A stretch of DNA of 64,000 nt from Salinisphaera hydrothermalis. GTDB taxonomy: Bacteria > Pseudomonadota > Gammaproteobacteria > Nevskiales > Salinisphaeraceae. A model generated the notes under the pieces. It saw nothing but the letters and a program-made list of their open reading frames with translations, was not told where the DNA came from and ran no database searches. Shown here piece after piece: positions 33,998 to 40,927 of the stretch (positions within the stretch are counted from its first letter, which is position 1; every line of letters begins with the position of its first letter). The stretch lies in the NCBI RefSeq assembly GCF_040361195.1, contig NZ_APNE01000002.1, one strand, 5' to 3'. The translations under genes were made by a program, and so were the position numbers.

Positions 33998-35295
33998 GGC
34001 ATGGCCTCGTCGTAGTCGCTGGTTTGCTCGGTGAATGTTTGGAACTGCCCCTCGAACAGCAGCGGCGTGCGGTCCCAGCCGCGCCGGCCAGTCCGGTTTT
34101 TCAGAAACCCGATCTGCACCGGCACGGGCTGAACCTCGAGGTCGTCCGGGTCGACATGCAGGAACACGCCGGCGTCGATGTCCTGCTCGATGTTCCCGCT
34201 GTCGCGTAGGTCGCCCAGCGTCGGGCGGCGGCGCTCCTTCTCGGGGCCGCGGTTGAGCTGGCAGACGGCAATGATGGCGATGTCGAGGGTCTTGGCCAGC
34301 TTCTTTAGGCGGCGCGACACCAGGCTCACGCGGTCGTAGGTGCTGACGTTGCCCTCGACCTCCACGAGCCCGATGTGGTCGACGATCGCGAAGCGAATGC
34401 CGTGGTTACGCTTCCAGCTGGTCAGGCGCGCCTCGATGCCGGTGAGCGAATAGGTCGACGTGTCGAGGTGCAGCGGCCAGGCCTTCGGGTCGCCCTGCTC
34501 CATGCCGCGGATCATCGCGCCGAGCGCATCGTCACGGCCTCGCAGCAGGCGCGTGAAGTTCGCGCGGCAGTGATAGGCCATGGCCCGGGCGCCGAGCTCC
34601 GCCTCGCCCATTTCCAGGCTGCAGATGCCGCCCGGCACGCCGTCGCGCGCCGCGTTCACGGCGATCTGGTTAGCGAGCGCGGTCTTGCCGATCGACGGAC
34701 GCGCGGCCAGGACGATCAGCCGCTTCGGACACAGTCCGCCCAGCGCCCGGTCAAGCATCGGGATATGCGTGCGCACGCCGGTGACGCCGTCGTCGGCCGC
34801 CTGGGTCGCCTGCTCGATCTCGTCGACCATGCGATCGAGCACGCCATGCCAGTTTAGCGACTCGCCAATGGCGCGCTCGCCGGCCGCCTCCAGGCGCCCG
34901 CCCAGGTCCGCGATCAGATCGCCGGCGGCCGTGTTGCCCGCGGCGGCGATGGCCTGCTGGCAGGCGACCACGACAGCGCGCCGCCGCGACCAGTCGGCCA
35001 CGATCCGGGCATAGGCCGCGACATTCGCCGCGCTGTACACCTCGGCGGCGATCTCACCCACGAGCGCGGTATGGCCATCGTCTCGGGCCGCATCGCCGAG
35101 CGTCACTACGTCAATCGGCTCGCCGGATCCGTGCAGCCGCACAGCCTGGGCGAATATCTCGCGGTGGGCGCGATGGTAGAAGTCGGCCGGCTGCACGATG
35201 GCGAAGACGTCGGGCGCTACCCGGTCGTCGACCAGCAGCCCGCCGATCACGGAGCGCTCCGCCGGTTGGTCCCACATACGGATCGCCTCAGTCAT
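33994..35295 (-). CDS. DnaB-type replicative helicase
   Basis: 433 residues from ATG 35295. DnaB N-terminal domain (about 1-110: PAERSVIGGLLVDDRVAPDV, YHRAHREIFAQAVRLH), then the RecA-like core with Walker A ARPSIGKTALANQIA (about 200-214), RFAIVDHIGLVEVEG (Walker B) and VICQLNRG-type sensor region AVCQLNRGPEKE; the C terminus has DLRDSGNIEQDIDAGVFLHVDP, the DnaB signature. Phage or satellite-encoded hexameric helicase that would load at the element's own origin. It overlaps the upstream initiator-like gene by 8 bp. It is distinct from the host dnaB, which would be expected elsewhere. Confidence 0.93.
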   Translation of the reverse strand: MTEAIRMWDQPAERSVIGGLLVDDRVAPDVFAIVQPADFYHRAHREIFAQAVRLHGSGEPIDVVTLGDAARDDGHTALVGEIAAEVYSAANVAAYARIVADWSRRRAVVVACQQAIAAAGNTAAGDLIADLGGRLEAAGERAIGESLNWHGVLDRMVDEIEQATQAADDGVTGVRTHIPMLDRALGGLCPKRLIVLAARPSIGKTALANQIAVNAARDGVPGGICSLEMGEAELGARAMAYHCRANFTRLLRGRDDALGAMIRGMEQGDPKAWPLHLDTSTYSLTGIEARLTSWKRNHGIRFAIVDHIGLVEVEGNVSTYDRVSLVSRRLKKLAKTLDIAIIAVCQLNRGPEKERRRPTLGDLRDSGNIEQDIDAGVFLHVDPDDLEVQPVPVQIGFLKNRTGRRGWDRTPLLFEGQFQTFTEQTSDYDEAMP

Positions 35296-36055
35296 AGCTG
35301 GAGATCTCGTGGTCGGACGGCGACACGCGCCGCTGGCTGGGGCGAGCGGCTGGCGACACTGTACGATCGCCGGCCTTTGGCGGGAACACGCCCTGCCAGC
35401 CGTTGATGATCGATTCCTGGAGGGCATCGCCAGCGTTGTGCCCTTCGGCTTCCATCCGAGTTAGCTTGCTGACCAGCATGCTCACTGCCTTGCTGGTCAT
35501 CGGCTTTCTGATCTGCTTTCGGTGATCCATGAAGTCGGACCACAGCTCATCGCTTACCGAACCGGGCAGCCCCAACGGGCGCGCATGCGCCCTTACCTGT
35601 TCCCTTTCCTGTTCTCTCTCCTGTTCGGGTGCCACTGTGGCACCGCGTTTTAGACTCTCTGGCACCACCTTCGTGCACTCATTGGCACCACCTTCGCTTA
35701 AACGTGGTGCCTCTCCTGCACCGCCTTCATATGGACGTGGTGCCGCTGTGACACCACGCGGAAGGGTTGGCGAATAGGCATGGCGGCGCCACCCCTGCCC
35801 GTTGGTGCCGCGGGACCGCACGCTCACCCAGCCGCTTTCCTTGGCTTCGGCGAGATGGCGCAGCACGCTACGCCGAGCGAGGCCGGTATCGGTGACGATG
35901 ATTTCGACGGATGGCCAGCAGTTCTCGCCGGCCCCGTTCATGTACTTCGCGAGCGCCAGCAGCACGAGGCGGGTCATCGGCTTCGGCGGACCGTCAGCCG
36001 ACAACACAGCATCGCGCCACTGGGCAGCGAATGGCCTAGAAGTTTCGGAATTCAT
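35288..36055 (-). CDS. Lambda-O-like replication initiator (winged-helix) protein
   Basis: 255 residues. The N-terminal winged-helix/helix-turn-helix domain (about 1-95) is TRLVLLALAKYMNGAGENCW, PSVEIIVTDTGLARRSVLRH, LAEAKESGWVSVRSRG, a pattern shared by phage O-type initiators and helix_turn_helix_36 proteins. The middle (about 97-150) is a low-complexity linker (EGGAGEAPRLSEGGANE, EQEREQEREQ) whose DNA contains repeats and palindromes. The C-terminal domain (LWSDFMDHRKQIRKPMTSKA, MLVSKLTRMEAEGHNAGDAL) is the usual helicase-interacting type. It is followed directly by dnaB, the standard initiator-helicase order, and preceded by an oop-like terminator on the other strand. Confidence 0.78.
   Translation of the reverse strand: MNSETSRPFAAQWRDAVLSADGPPKPMTRLVLLALAKYMNGAGENCWPSVEIIVTDTGLARRSVLRHLAEAKESGWVSVRSRGTNGQGWRRHAYSPTLPRGVTAAPRPYEGGAGEAPRLSEGGANECTKVVPESLKRGATVAPEQEREQEREQVRAHARPLGLPGSVSDELWSDFMDHRKQIRKPMTSKAVSMLVSKLTRMEAEGHNAGDALQESIINGWQGVFPPKAGDRTVSPAARPSQRRVSPSDHEISSYD
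35628..35758. repeat. Repeat cluster inside the O-like gene: candidate origin of replication
   Basis: Perfect 17-bp palindrome GGTGCCACTGTGGCACC (35628-35644). Two direct copies of GGCACCACCTTCG (35661-35673, 35684-35696, 23 bp apart) and a degenerate third GCACCGCCTTC (35718-35728). A second near-palindrome GGTGCCGCTGTGACACC (35739-35755) mirrors the first. Lambda keeps its iterons at the same place, in the linker of gene O, which makes this a plausible ori. Confidence 0.6.
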
Positions 36056-36133
36056 CCCGTTCCCTATAGCGGAAACGGCACACGGCTGTTATTATCAAAT
36101 CTCAGTCGTTCGGCGCGTGCCGTACAATGCTTA

Positions 36134-36174
36134 GCCCGTCCCGCTCGCTCAATTCGGGACGGGCTTTCTTATTT
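36134..36174 (+). terminator. Plus-strand terminator upstream of the O-like gene (oop-like)
   Basis: GCCCGTCCC (36134-36142), 13-base loop, GGGACGGGC (36156-36164), then TTTCTTATTT. It points away from the O-like gene and overlaps the last bases of the minus-strand gene at 36169. No protein gene on the plus strand leads into it, so it would end a short RNA such as lambda oop. A convincing promoter is not visible (TACAAT at 36123 is too close). Confidence 0.7.
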
Positions 36175-36477
36175 CGACCCTGCCGCTTTGTGCAGGCCGC
36201 GCACACGCTCGCCCAGATCGCTCTGGCGCGTTCGCTCGGCGGCCACGCCGATACGCGCGGCGTGCATGGGATCGAATCCGCTGATGAACTCCCTGTCTTC
36301 CAGGGCCTCGGTCACCGGGCGCTCGTGCACGTAGACCTCCCCGGCCGGGTGGTACTCGACCACGCGCATCGCGGCGTTGAAGCCGAGCAGCAGGTTGCGG
36401 GGCTGGGCGCCGCGATCGCGCCGGCAGGCGTGGCGTTTGCAATGGAAGTCGAATTGTCGAGTGGGAGTGGCGCTCAT
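36169..36477 (-). CDS. Hypothetical early phage protein
   Basis: 102 residues, not recognised. Basic Cys/His-containing N terminus (RQFDFHCKRHACRRDRG), then a small beta-rich part (AMRVVEYHPAGEVYVHERPV) and a basic C terminus. Start overlaps the upstream stop by 4 bp (ATGA). The C-X3-H-X-C arrangement could bind zinc, but this is a guess. Confidence 0.65.
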   Translation of the reverse strand: MSATPTRQFDFHCKRHACRRDRGAQPRNLLLGFNAAMRVVEYHPAGEVYVHERPVTEALEDREFISGFDPMHAARIGVAAERTRQSDLGERVRGLHKAAGSK

Positions 36478-36734
36478 GATTCACCCCGCTCGTTATCCGC
36501 ATCGATCTGTTGGTCTTGGATCTTGTCGACGATCGACCCCAGCACATCAGAAGCGCACTCGAGCGCGGCGTTCAACGTGCTTTCGTGGTAATTGCTCCAC
36601 CAGGCCGGTCGCTCTTCCTCGTCCGCGAGGCTGGACCTGAGCGCGGCTACGCCATGCAGGACGTTGGTCGCGTTATGGATTCGCTCCATCTCGAGATTCG
36701 TGAGCTTGATGTTGTATTCGCGGAGCGGTTTCAT
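36474..36734 (-). CDS. Hypothetical early phage protein
   Basis: 86 residues, acidic, predicted helical: LTNLEMERIHNATNVLHGVA, ERPAWWSNYHESTLNAALEC, then DVLGSIVDKIQDQQIDADNE. No known family is recognised. It overlaps both neighbours by 4 bp, part of a coupled three-gene set with the DNA-binding protein upstream. Confidence 0.68.
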   Translation of the reverse strand: MKPLREYNIKLTNLEMERIHNATNVLHGVAALRSSLADEEERPAWWSNYHESTLNAALECASDVLGSIVDKIQDQQIDADNERGES

Positions 36735-36940
36735 GCGGACCTCCGCGCGCGGGGCTGCTCTTGTTCGAGTGAGGCGAGCCAGTCCTGCACAGCCTGGCGG
36801 CGATAGAGGATCTGGCGGCCCAAGCGGATGAAGGGCGGGCCGGTACGCCGCGAACGCCAGAGACGGATAGTTCGGATGCCGCGGCCAAGCTCTTCAGCGA
36901 GCTCGCTCTCGGTCAGCTTGTCATCGAGTATGGTTGCCAT
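36731..36940 (-). CDS. AlpA/excisionase-like helix-turn-helix protein
   Basis: 69 residues from ATG 36940. MerR/excisionase-type helix-turn-helix: LTESELAEELGRGIRTIRLW, RSRRTGPPFIRLGRQILYRR, then AVQDWLASLEQ. This LxxxxxxA-LG-x-RTIRxW-x8-PPFI-x-GR-x-YR pattern is typical of small DNA-binding proteins of mobile elements acting as excisionases or activators of integrase (AlpA). Its proximity to the integrase gene fits either role. It is the only recognisable regulator in the element besides the Nu1-like and Q-like proteins. Confidence 0.82.
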   Translation of the reverse strand: MATILDDKLTESELAEELGRGIRTIRLWRSRRTGPPFIRLGRQILYRRQAVQDWLASLEQEQPRARRSA

Positions 36941-37020
36941 TTCGGCCTCGTGCTGTTGTTGAACACGAGACAAGTTTCCGCCCACTGCCCCGGCTTGCCG
37001 GGTAGGTTCTTTGGCAAAAG

Positions 37021-37776
37021 TTACGACTTGCTGCCGCGAAATCTCTCTGACGGCTTGAGCGGGCTGTTTGCAAACGGGTCATCGGCGCCAAGCGCATAAC
37101 GCCGCCCACGATCGACTAAGGCATCGAGCGGCCGATCACACCACCTTATAAAGAGATCTCGCAGGGCGCGCTCCAGCTGCAAAGCTTGCGCGCGCTCTTG
37201 GCCCAAACGCACTCCGATCGGAGCCACCGGCCCGGCCTCGGGCTCAAAGAGCTCGTTGCCGTCGGCAAGATCGGCGGCTACGCGATCTATCGAGTCGATT
37301 AAATCATCACCCCGGCGCTCGGCCCGCAATACCCGCCCGCAGATGACGCCATCACTATTCACATCGTGTCGCAGGCATTTGCGCGCCCGCTCATGGTCAC
37401 CGCGCGCTGCCTTATTCCGCGCCTTACTTAGCACGCGGAGACGGCGTTTTCGGCGTACAGACGGCGACTCAGTAGGAAGCGCCCCGCCGCGGTATATGAG
37501 CTGCACCATCAACTCCTTCAAAAAGACACCCCTGCCCCACGTGTCCTCTGGCCGCACCTCGTTGCAAGCACGCTTCCAGTAAGCCCTGAAACCGGAGGCA
37601 TGAAGCAATCGCTCACACTCGATGGCCGAGTCTCGCTCGCGCGCAATACGGCGCGTAGCGCCTGTTATCGGGTTGGTAGAGTACGGGCATAGCCAGTCAC
37701 GAAGCCGCCTTGCTCCGTCAGGCTCCCCCGCCGACACCCAGGCCGGCAACGCAAGGCTCGTCTTCGGCTCATCCAT
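37021..37776 (-). CDS. Hypothetical protein next to the integrase
   Basis: 251 residues, not recognised. Arg-rich (PTESPSVRRKRRLRVLSKAR, NKAARGDHERARKCLRHDVN), no membrane segment, several Trp and Cys. It overlaps the integrase stop by 8 bp, so the two are probably cotranscribed; 80 bp separate it from the AlpA-like gene. Confidence 0.65.
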   Translation of the reverse strand: MDEPKTSLALPAWVSAGEPDGARRLRDWLCPYSTNPITGATRRIARERDSAIECERLLHASGFRAYWKRACNEVRPEDTWGRGVFLKELMVQLIYRGGALPTESPSVRRKRRLRVLSKARNKAARGDHERARKCLRHDVNSDGVICGRVLRAERRGDDLIDSIDRVAADLADGNELFEPEAGPVAPIGVRLGQERAQALQLERALRDLFIRWCDRPLDALVDRGRRYALGADDPFANSPLKPSERFRGSKS

Positions 37777-39055
37777 GAATAGTCAGCGGGACTACGTTCG
37801 AAACAATACGATCGCCCACCGTGAGCATCGAAAGCCGGCGCTCCCACGCCTCAAGCGCCTCTCGTTTTTCGCGCTCGTACCGATGCTGGTCGTAGACGTC
37901 GACCATACCGGGCGCCACGTGGCCGATAACGCGCTCCGCCACCTCGGCCGGGAAGCCGCACGCGGCGATCTCCGTGCGCGCCGTGCGCCGCAGATCGTGG
38001 GGGTGCCAATGGCCCCAGGTCGCCTTGTCGACGTTCTTCATCGCGCCGGCATGCCGCCGCACCGCCTGCCCCAGCGATGACACAGACAGAGCCTGCCCGG
38101 GCTTTGTCTCGAAAATGAGCCCGCTCGGCTCGAAGCCGCGGCGCTTCGCTAAACGATTCAGCTCGGTTTGCGCCTGGGCGATCAGATCCTCCGCCAGATC
38201 GGTCAGCGGCACCGCATGGTCGGTCTCGGTCTTCAGCCGGCGTGCGGCAGGTATCGTCCATATCCGGCCGTGTATCTCGTCGCAGCGCATCCCGGCCACC
38301 TCGCCCGGGCGCTGGCCGGTGACCAAGATCAGCTTGAGCGCTAGCGCGGTCTGTGTTCGGACGCAGGCATTTACGTTGGCCCAGAAGGCGGCCATCTCGT
38401 CGTGGTCGAGCACGCGGCGCCGGCGCACTGTTGCAAGTGTGTTTTTGCGCCCGCCGGGTGCGATGGACTTCGGCCTGATGCTGGCCGCGGGGCTCAGCTC
38501 GATATATTCACGATCCACGCACCAATCGAAAAAGGTCTTGGTGTAGGCGAGCAGATGACGCGCTGCGGTAGGGGTATCGGCTGCTTTATCCTCCACCACA
38601 TCGATGATGTCGCGCCGACGAACGTCCCTCAGCTTCAGCGAGCCGATGGCGGCGCAGAGATCCTCCTTGAGATACCGGCGGATCGCTTTCGCGCTTTTCA
38701 GCTTTTCGACGCGCTGCTCAAGGTACAGGTCGACGGCTTCCTCGACGGTTGGATCGGCCGCGCGCTGCCGCTCCGCTTGTAGCGGGTCTATGCCCTCGTC
38801 TATGCGACGTCGCAGTTTCGCCGCCTCGTCGCGAGCCGCGGCCAGCGTCCAGGTTGGCCAGGCCCCGATCGTCTTGCGCCGCTGACGCCCATCAAACGCA
38901 TACTTGAGCACGAACGCGCGGCCGCCAGCCGCCGTGATCCGCAGGCCGAACCCGCGGGGCGCGTCGCGATGGTCGTCGAATACGAAGCGCTGCCCCTTCG
39001 CAGGCGGCTCCGCCTTCGCAATGGTTCCACCCTTGCCGTCGGTTAGCTTTGCCAT
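37769..39055 (-). CDS. P4-type tyrosine recombinase (integrase)
   Basis: 428 residues from ATG 39055 (GTG at 39073 is an alternative and lies within a candidate arm site). N-terminal DUF4102 arm-binding domain (DDHRDAPRGFGLRITAAGGR, FVLKYAFDGRQRRKTIGAWP), SAM-like core-binding domain (VEEAVDLYLEQRVEKLKSAK), and catalytic domain with Arg in VTGQRPGEVAG, HPHDLRRTARTEIAACGF, IGHVAPGMV and the nucleophile Tyr in VDVYDQHRYEREKREAL. All catalytic residues are present. It lies at the end distant from the intact tRNA, reading inward from attR. Confidence 0.95.
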   Translation of the reverse strand: MAKLTDGKGGTIAKAEPPAKGQRFVFDDHRDAPRGFGLRITAAGGRAFVLKYAFDGRQRRKTIGAWPTWTLAAARDEAAKLRRRIDEGIDPLQAERQRAADPTVEEAVDLYLEQRVEKLKSAKAIRRYLKEDLCAAIGSLKLRDVRRRDIIDVVEDKAADTPTAARHLLAYTKTFFDWCVDREYIELSPAASIRPKSIAPGGRKNTLATVRRRRVLDHDEMAAFWANVNACVRTQTALALKLILVTGQRPGEVAGMRCDEIHGRIWTIPAARRLKTETDHAVPLTDLAEDLIAQAQTELNRLAKRRGFEPSGLIFETKPGQALSVSSLGQAVRRHAGAMKNVDKATWGHWHPHDLRRTARTEIAACGFPAEVAERVIGHVAPGMVDVYDQHRYEREKREALEAWERRLSMLTVGDRIVSNVVPLTIHG

Positions 39056-39064
39056 GCCTGCCCC

Positions 39065-39086
39065 ATTTGTCACCGGATTTGTAACC
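39065..39086 (+). repeat. Right-end repeat pair (candidate integrase arm sites)
   Basis: ATTTGTCACC (39065-39074) and ATTTGTAACC (39077-39086) in tandem, over the 5' end of the integrase gene. TTGTCACCGGATTTGTAACC (39067-39086) matches 26699-26718 at 19 of 20 bases. Binding here would let the integrase regulate its own expression. Confidence 0.65.
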
Positions 39087-39187
39087 GTACAACTACGTTA
39101 GCTGTTGCGACTCGTTGCAACAAGTATCACTTGACTTGCAGCGAATATCCAGTAGATTCGAGGGATGCAGCCGGGATACTTCCCGTC

Positions 39188-39197
39188 ATTTGTAACC
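39188..39197 (+). repeat. Third ATTTGTAACC copy near attR
   Basis: ATTTGTAACC again, 27 bp before the attR core. The 169-bp stretch between the integrase start and attR otherwise holds no gene; it probably contains the integrase promoter. Confidence 0.55.
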
Positions 39198-39224
39198 GAT
39201 CAACCACTTGCGAACCTTGGTGAA

Positions 39225-39274
39225 GGTGACTGTTAATCACTAGGTCGGCGGTTCGAGCCCGTCCCGGGGAGCCA
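39225..39274 (+). repeat. attR: 50-bp copy of tRNA-Asn 3' end
   Basis: Perfect duplicate of 26605-26654. It lacks the acceptor 5' strand and D-arm and is not a functional tRNA. What follows (GACAGC and a terminator) is the original chromosomal sequence downstream of tRNA-Asn. Confidence 0.95.
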
Positions 39275-39282
39275 GACAGCAA

Positions 39283-39312
39283 GGGCATGGAGTGTTCTCC
39301 ATGCCCTTTTTT
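39283..39312 (+). terminator. Stranded tRNA-Asn terminator
   Basis: GGGCATGGAG (39283-39292), loop TGTT, CTCCATGCCC (39297-39306), six T. It lies 8 bp past attR. Before insertion it would have ended the tRNA-Asn transcript; the element now separates the two. Confidence 0.92.
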
Positions 39313-39463
39313 ATTGCGCCGCCCCTATCGCCTCGAGGCGCGGTCGTTCGGCGCGATGACGCTCGGCCGATGCGGTGCCAAGCATTCGGGTAACGCGTCA
39401 CCGTTTACACTAGGTGCGTTGGCTTACTGAAACACGAGGTCTGACCGTCGTGAGCGTGCCGGC

Positions 39464-40927
39464 ATGACCGACCACGAAAACACCCTCTCGGCAGTTCAGG
39501 GTCTGCCGAACGACGAAGTTTCTGCCCGCCTGATTCTCGAGCATCTTTTCGAAGATCTCCCAGAGGCTGTCATCATCGGCTCTCTCGATCGCCGTCTGGT
39601 CATGGTCAATGCGGCGGCGACGCGGTTGTTTCGCTGTAGCAAGGCCGACCTCACAGGTCAGCCCAGTTCGACGATTTACGCCAGCGAGGCCGATTTCATC
39701 GAACAAGGCGAGAAACGCTTCAATGTGAGTGCGAGCGCGCGCCGCGATCGATATGTCGCGCGCTATCGTCGATACGACGGCAGCGTGTTCACCGGTGAAA
39801 CCATCGGCGGGCCGATCAACGATGGGCACGGGCGAGCGACGCTGTTCATGGCGATCGTGCGCGACGTCACCGACAAATTGGCCAGTGACAGCGTGCTGGA
39901 GCAGCTTTACGCCATCAGCTCCAACCCCGAGCTTTCGTTCGAACAATCGCGTCACGCCATTCTCCAACTCGGCTGCGAGTATTTCGGCATGCCCCTCGGC
40001 GTGGTCAGTCGTATCGAGGACCGCCGCTACGAAGTGCTGGATGCCGTCGATGCTCACGACGCCGTGCAGGCAGGTCAGGTTTACGACGCGCGCGAAACGC
40101 ATTGTTTCGAGATCGTGTCACGGCGAGGCCCTTACGCGGTCGATCGTTCGACCCATCCGGAAATTTGCGATCATCCGGCCTACCAACGCTTCGGCATCGC
40201 CTCGTACATCGGCGCCCCGCTGTACGTTCAGGGCGAGTTCGTCGGTGCCATCGCGTTCTCCAGCTCGGAATCCACCACGGAATTCACGGATCATCACCTG
40301 AAGCTCGTGAGCATGTTCGGGCAATGGCTGAGCCACGAGATGGACCGCGACGCGGCGCTACGGGAATTACGCCAGGCACACGAACAGCTCCAGCGGGTCG
40401 CGACCCAGGACGAACTGACCGGCCTCGGCAATCGACGCGAGCTTACCGATCGCATCCGACGCGAGCTCGATCGGGGTCGCCGGCACGGGCGCTCGGTTGG
40501 CGTGGCGCTGTTCGACTTCGACCATTTCAAGCAGATCAACGATCGATACGGCCACGCCGCCGGCGACGCTGCGCTGCAATTATTCGCCCGACAGGCCAGC
40601 AACCAGCTGCGCAGCAGCGATATGCTCGGGCGCTGGGGCGGCGAAGAGTTTCTGCTGGTGCTACCCGAAGCCTCGGCGAAGACCGCCGCTCGGGTCGTCG
40701 AGCGCTTGCTCGAGGCCGTTCGGTCGGCCGACTTCAGAGCGGGCGGGTATCGCGTTGCGCTATCGGCCAGCGCCGGGCTGACGCTGACTGACTGTCATGA
40801 GGATATCGATCTTATCCTGAGTCGCGCGGACAAGGCGCTCTATGAGGCCAAGCGAGCCGGTCGCGATCGGTTCGTGCTGCTGGAAGACGATGCGCCGACT
40901 CAGACTCAGGCCAGAAACGCGAAATAG
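39464..40927 (+). CDS. PAS-GAF-GGDEF diguanylate cyclase
   Basis: 487 residues, no membrane segments. PAS domain at about 22-140 (LFEDLPEAVIIGSLDRRLVM, VNAAATRLFRCSKADLTG), GAF at about 150-295 (PLGVVSRIEDRRYEVLDAVD, YIGAPLYVQGEFVGAIAFSS), short linker helix, GGDEF at about 310-480 with active site GGEEF (about 391-395) and a product-inhibition site RSSD five residues before it. It makes cyclic di-GMP in response to a cytoplasmic signal. No partner gene adjoins; its 3' end overlaps the convergent permease gene by 22 bp. It starts 190 bp past attR. Confidence 0.93.
   Translation: MTDHENTLSAVQGLPNDEVSARLILEHLFEDLPEAVIIGSLDRRLVMVNAAATRLFRCSKADLTGQPSSTIYASEADFIEQGEKRFNVSASARRDRYVARYRRYDGSVFTGETIGGPINDGHGRATLFMAIVRDVTDKLASDSVLEQLYAISSNPELSFEQSRHAILQLGCEYFGMPLGVVSRIEDRRYEVLDAVDAHDAVQAGQVYDARETHCFEIVSRRGPYAVDRSTHPEICDHPAYQRFGIASYIGAPLYVQGEFVGAIAFSSSESTTEFTDHHLKLVSMFGQWLSHEMDRDAALRELRQAHEQLQRVATQDELTGLGNRRELTDRIRRELDRGRRHGRSVGVALFDFDHFKQINDRYGHAAGDAALQLFARQASNQLRSSDMLGRWGGEEFLLVLPEASAKTAARVVERLLEAVRSADFRAGGYRVALSASAGLTLTDCHEDIDLILSRADKALYEAKRAGRDRFVLLEDDAPTQTQARNAK

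Larger units (their letters stand above)
26605..39274. mobile_element. 12.6-kb integrative phage-like element in tRNA-Asn
   Basis: Bounded by a 50-bp perfect direct repeat of the tRNA-Asn 3' half; the excised circle would be 12,620 bp. A tyrosine recombinase lies at the right end, and TTGTCACC-N-GATTTGTAACC repeats lie inside both ends. The minus-strand block runs: integrase, five small early genes, O-like initiator, DnaB helicase, three hypotheticals, S49 protease, Nu1-like protein, gpI-like tail protein, tape measure protein. At the left are a YecR-like lipoprotein (minus) and RadC-like plus Q-like genes (plus). There is no large terminase, portal, capsid, tail tube, host-specificity tail tip, lysis genes or CI/Cro pair. 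Either a prophage remnant or a satellite. Confidence 0.93.

Noticed and set aside
35628..35758. CRISPR array
   Set aside because: Repeats are short, differently oriented and inside a coding frame; no regular spacers and no cas genes in the window.
39225..39274. Second tRNA-Asn
   Set aside because: Only the 3' half is present, with no acceptor 5' strand or D-arm; it is the attR copy.
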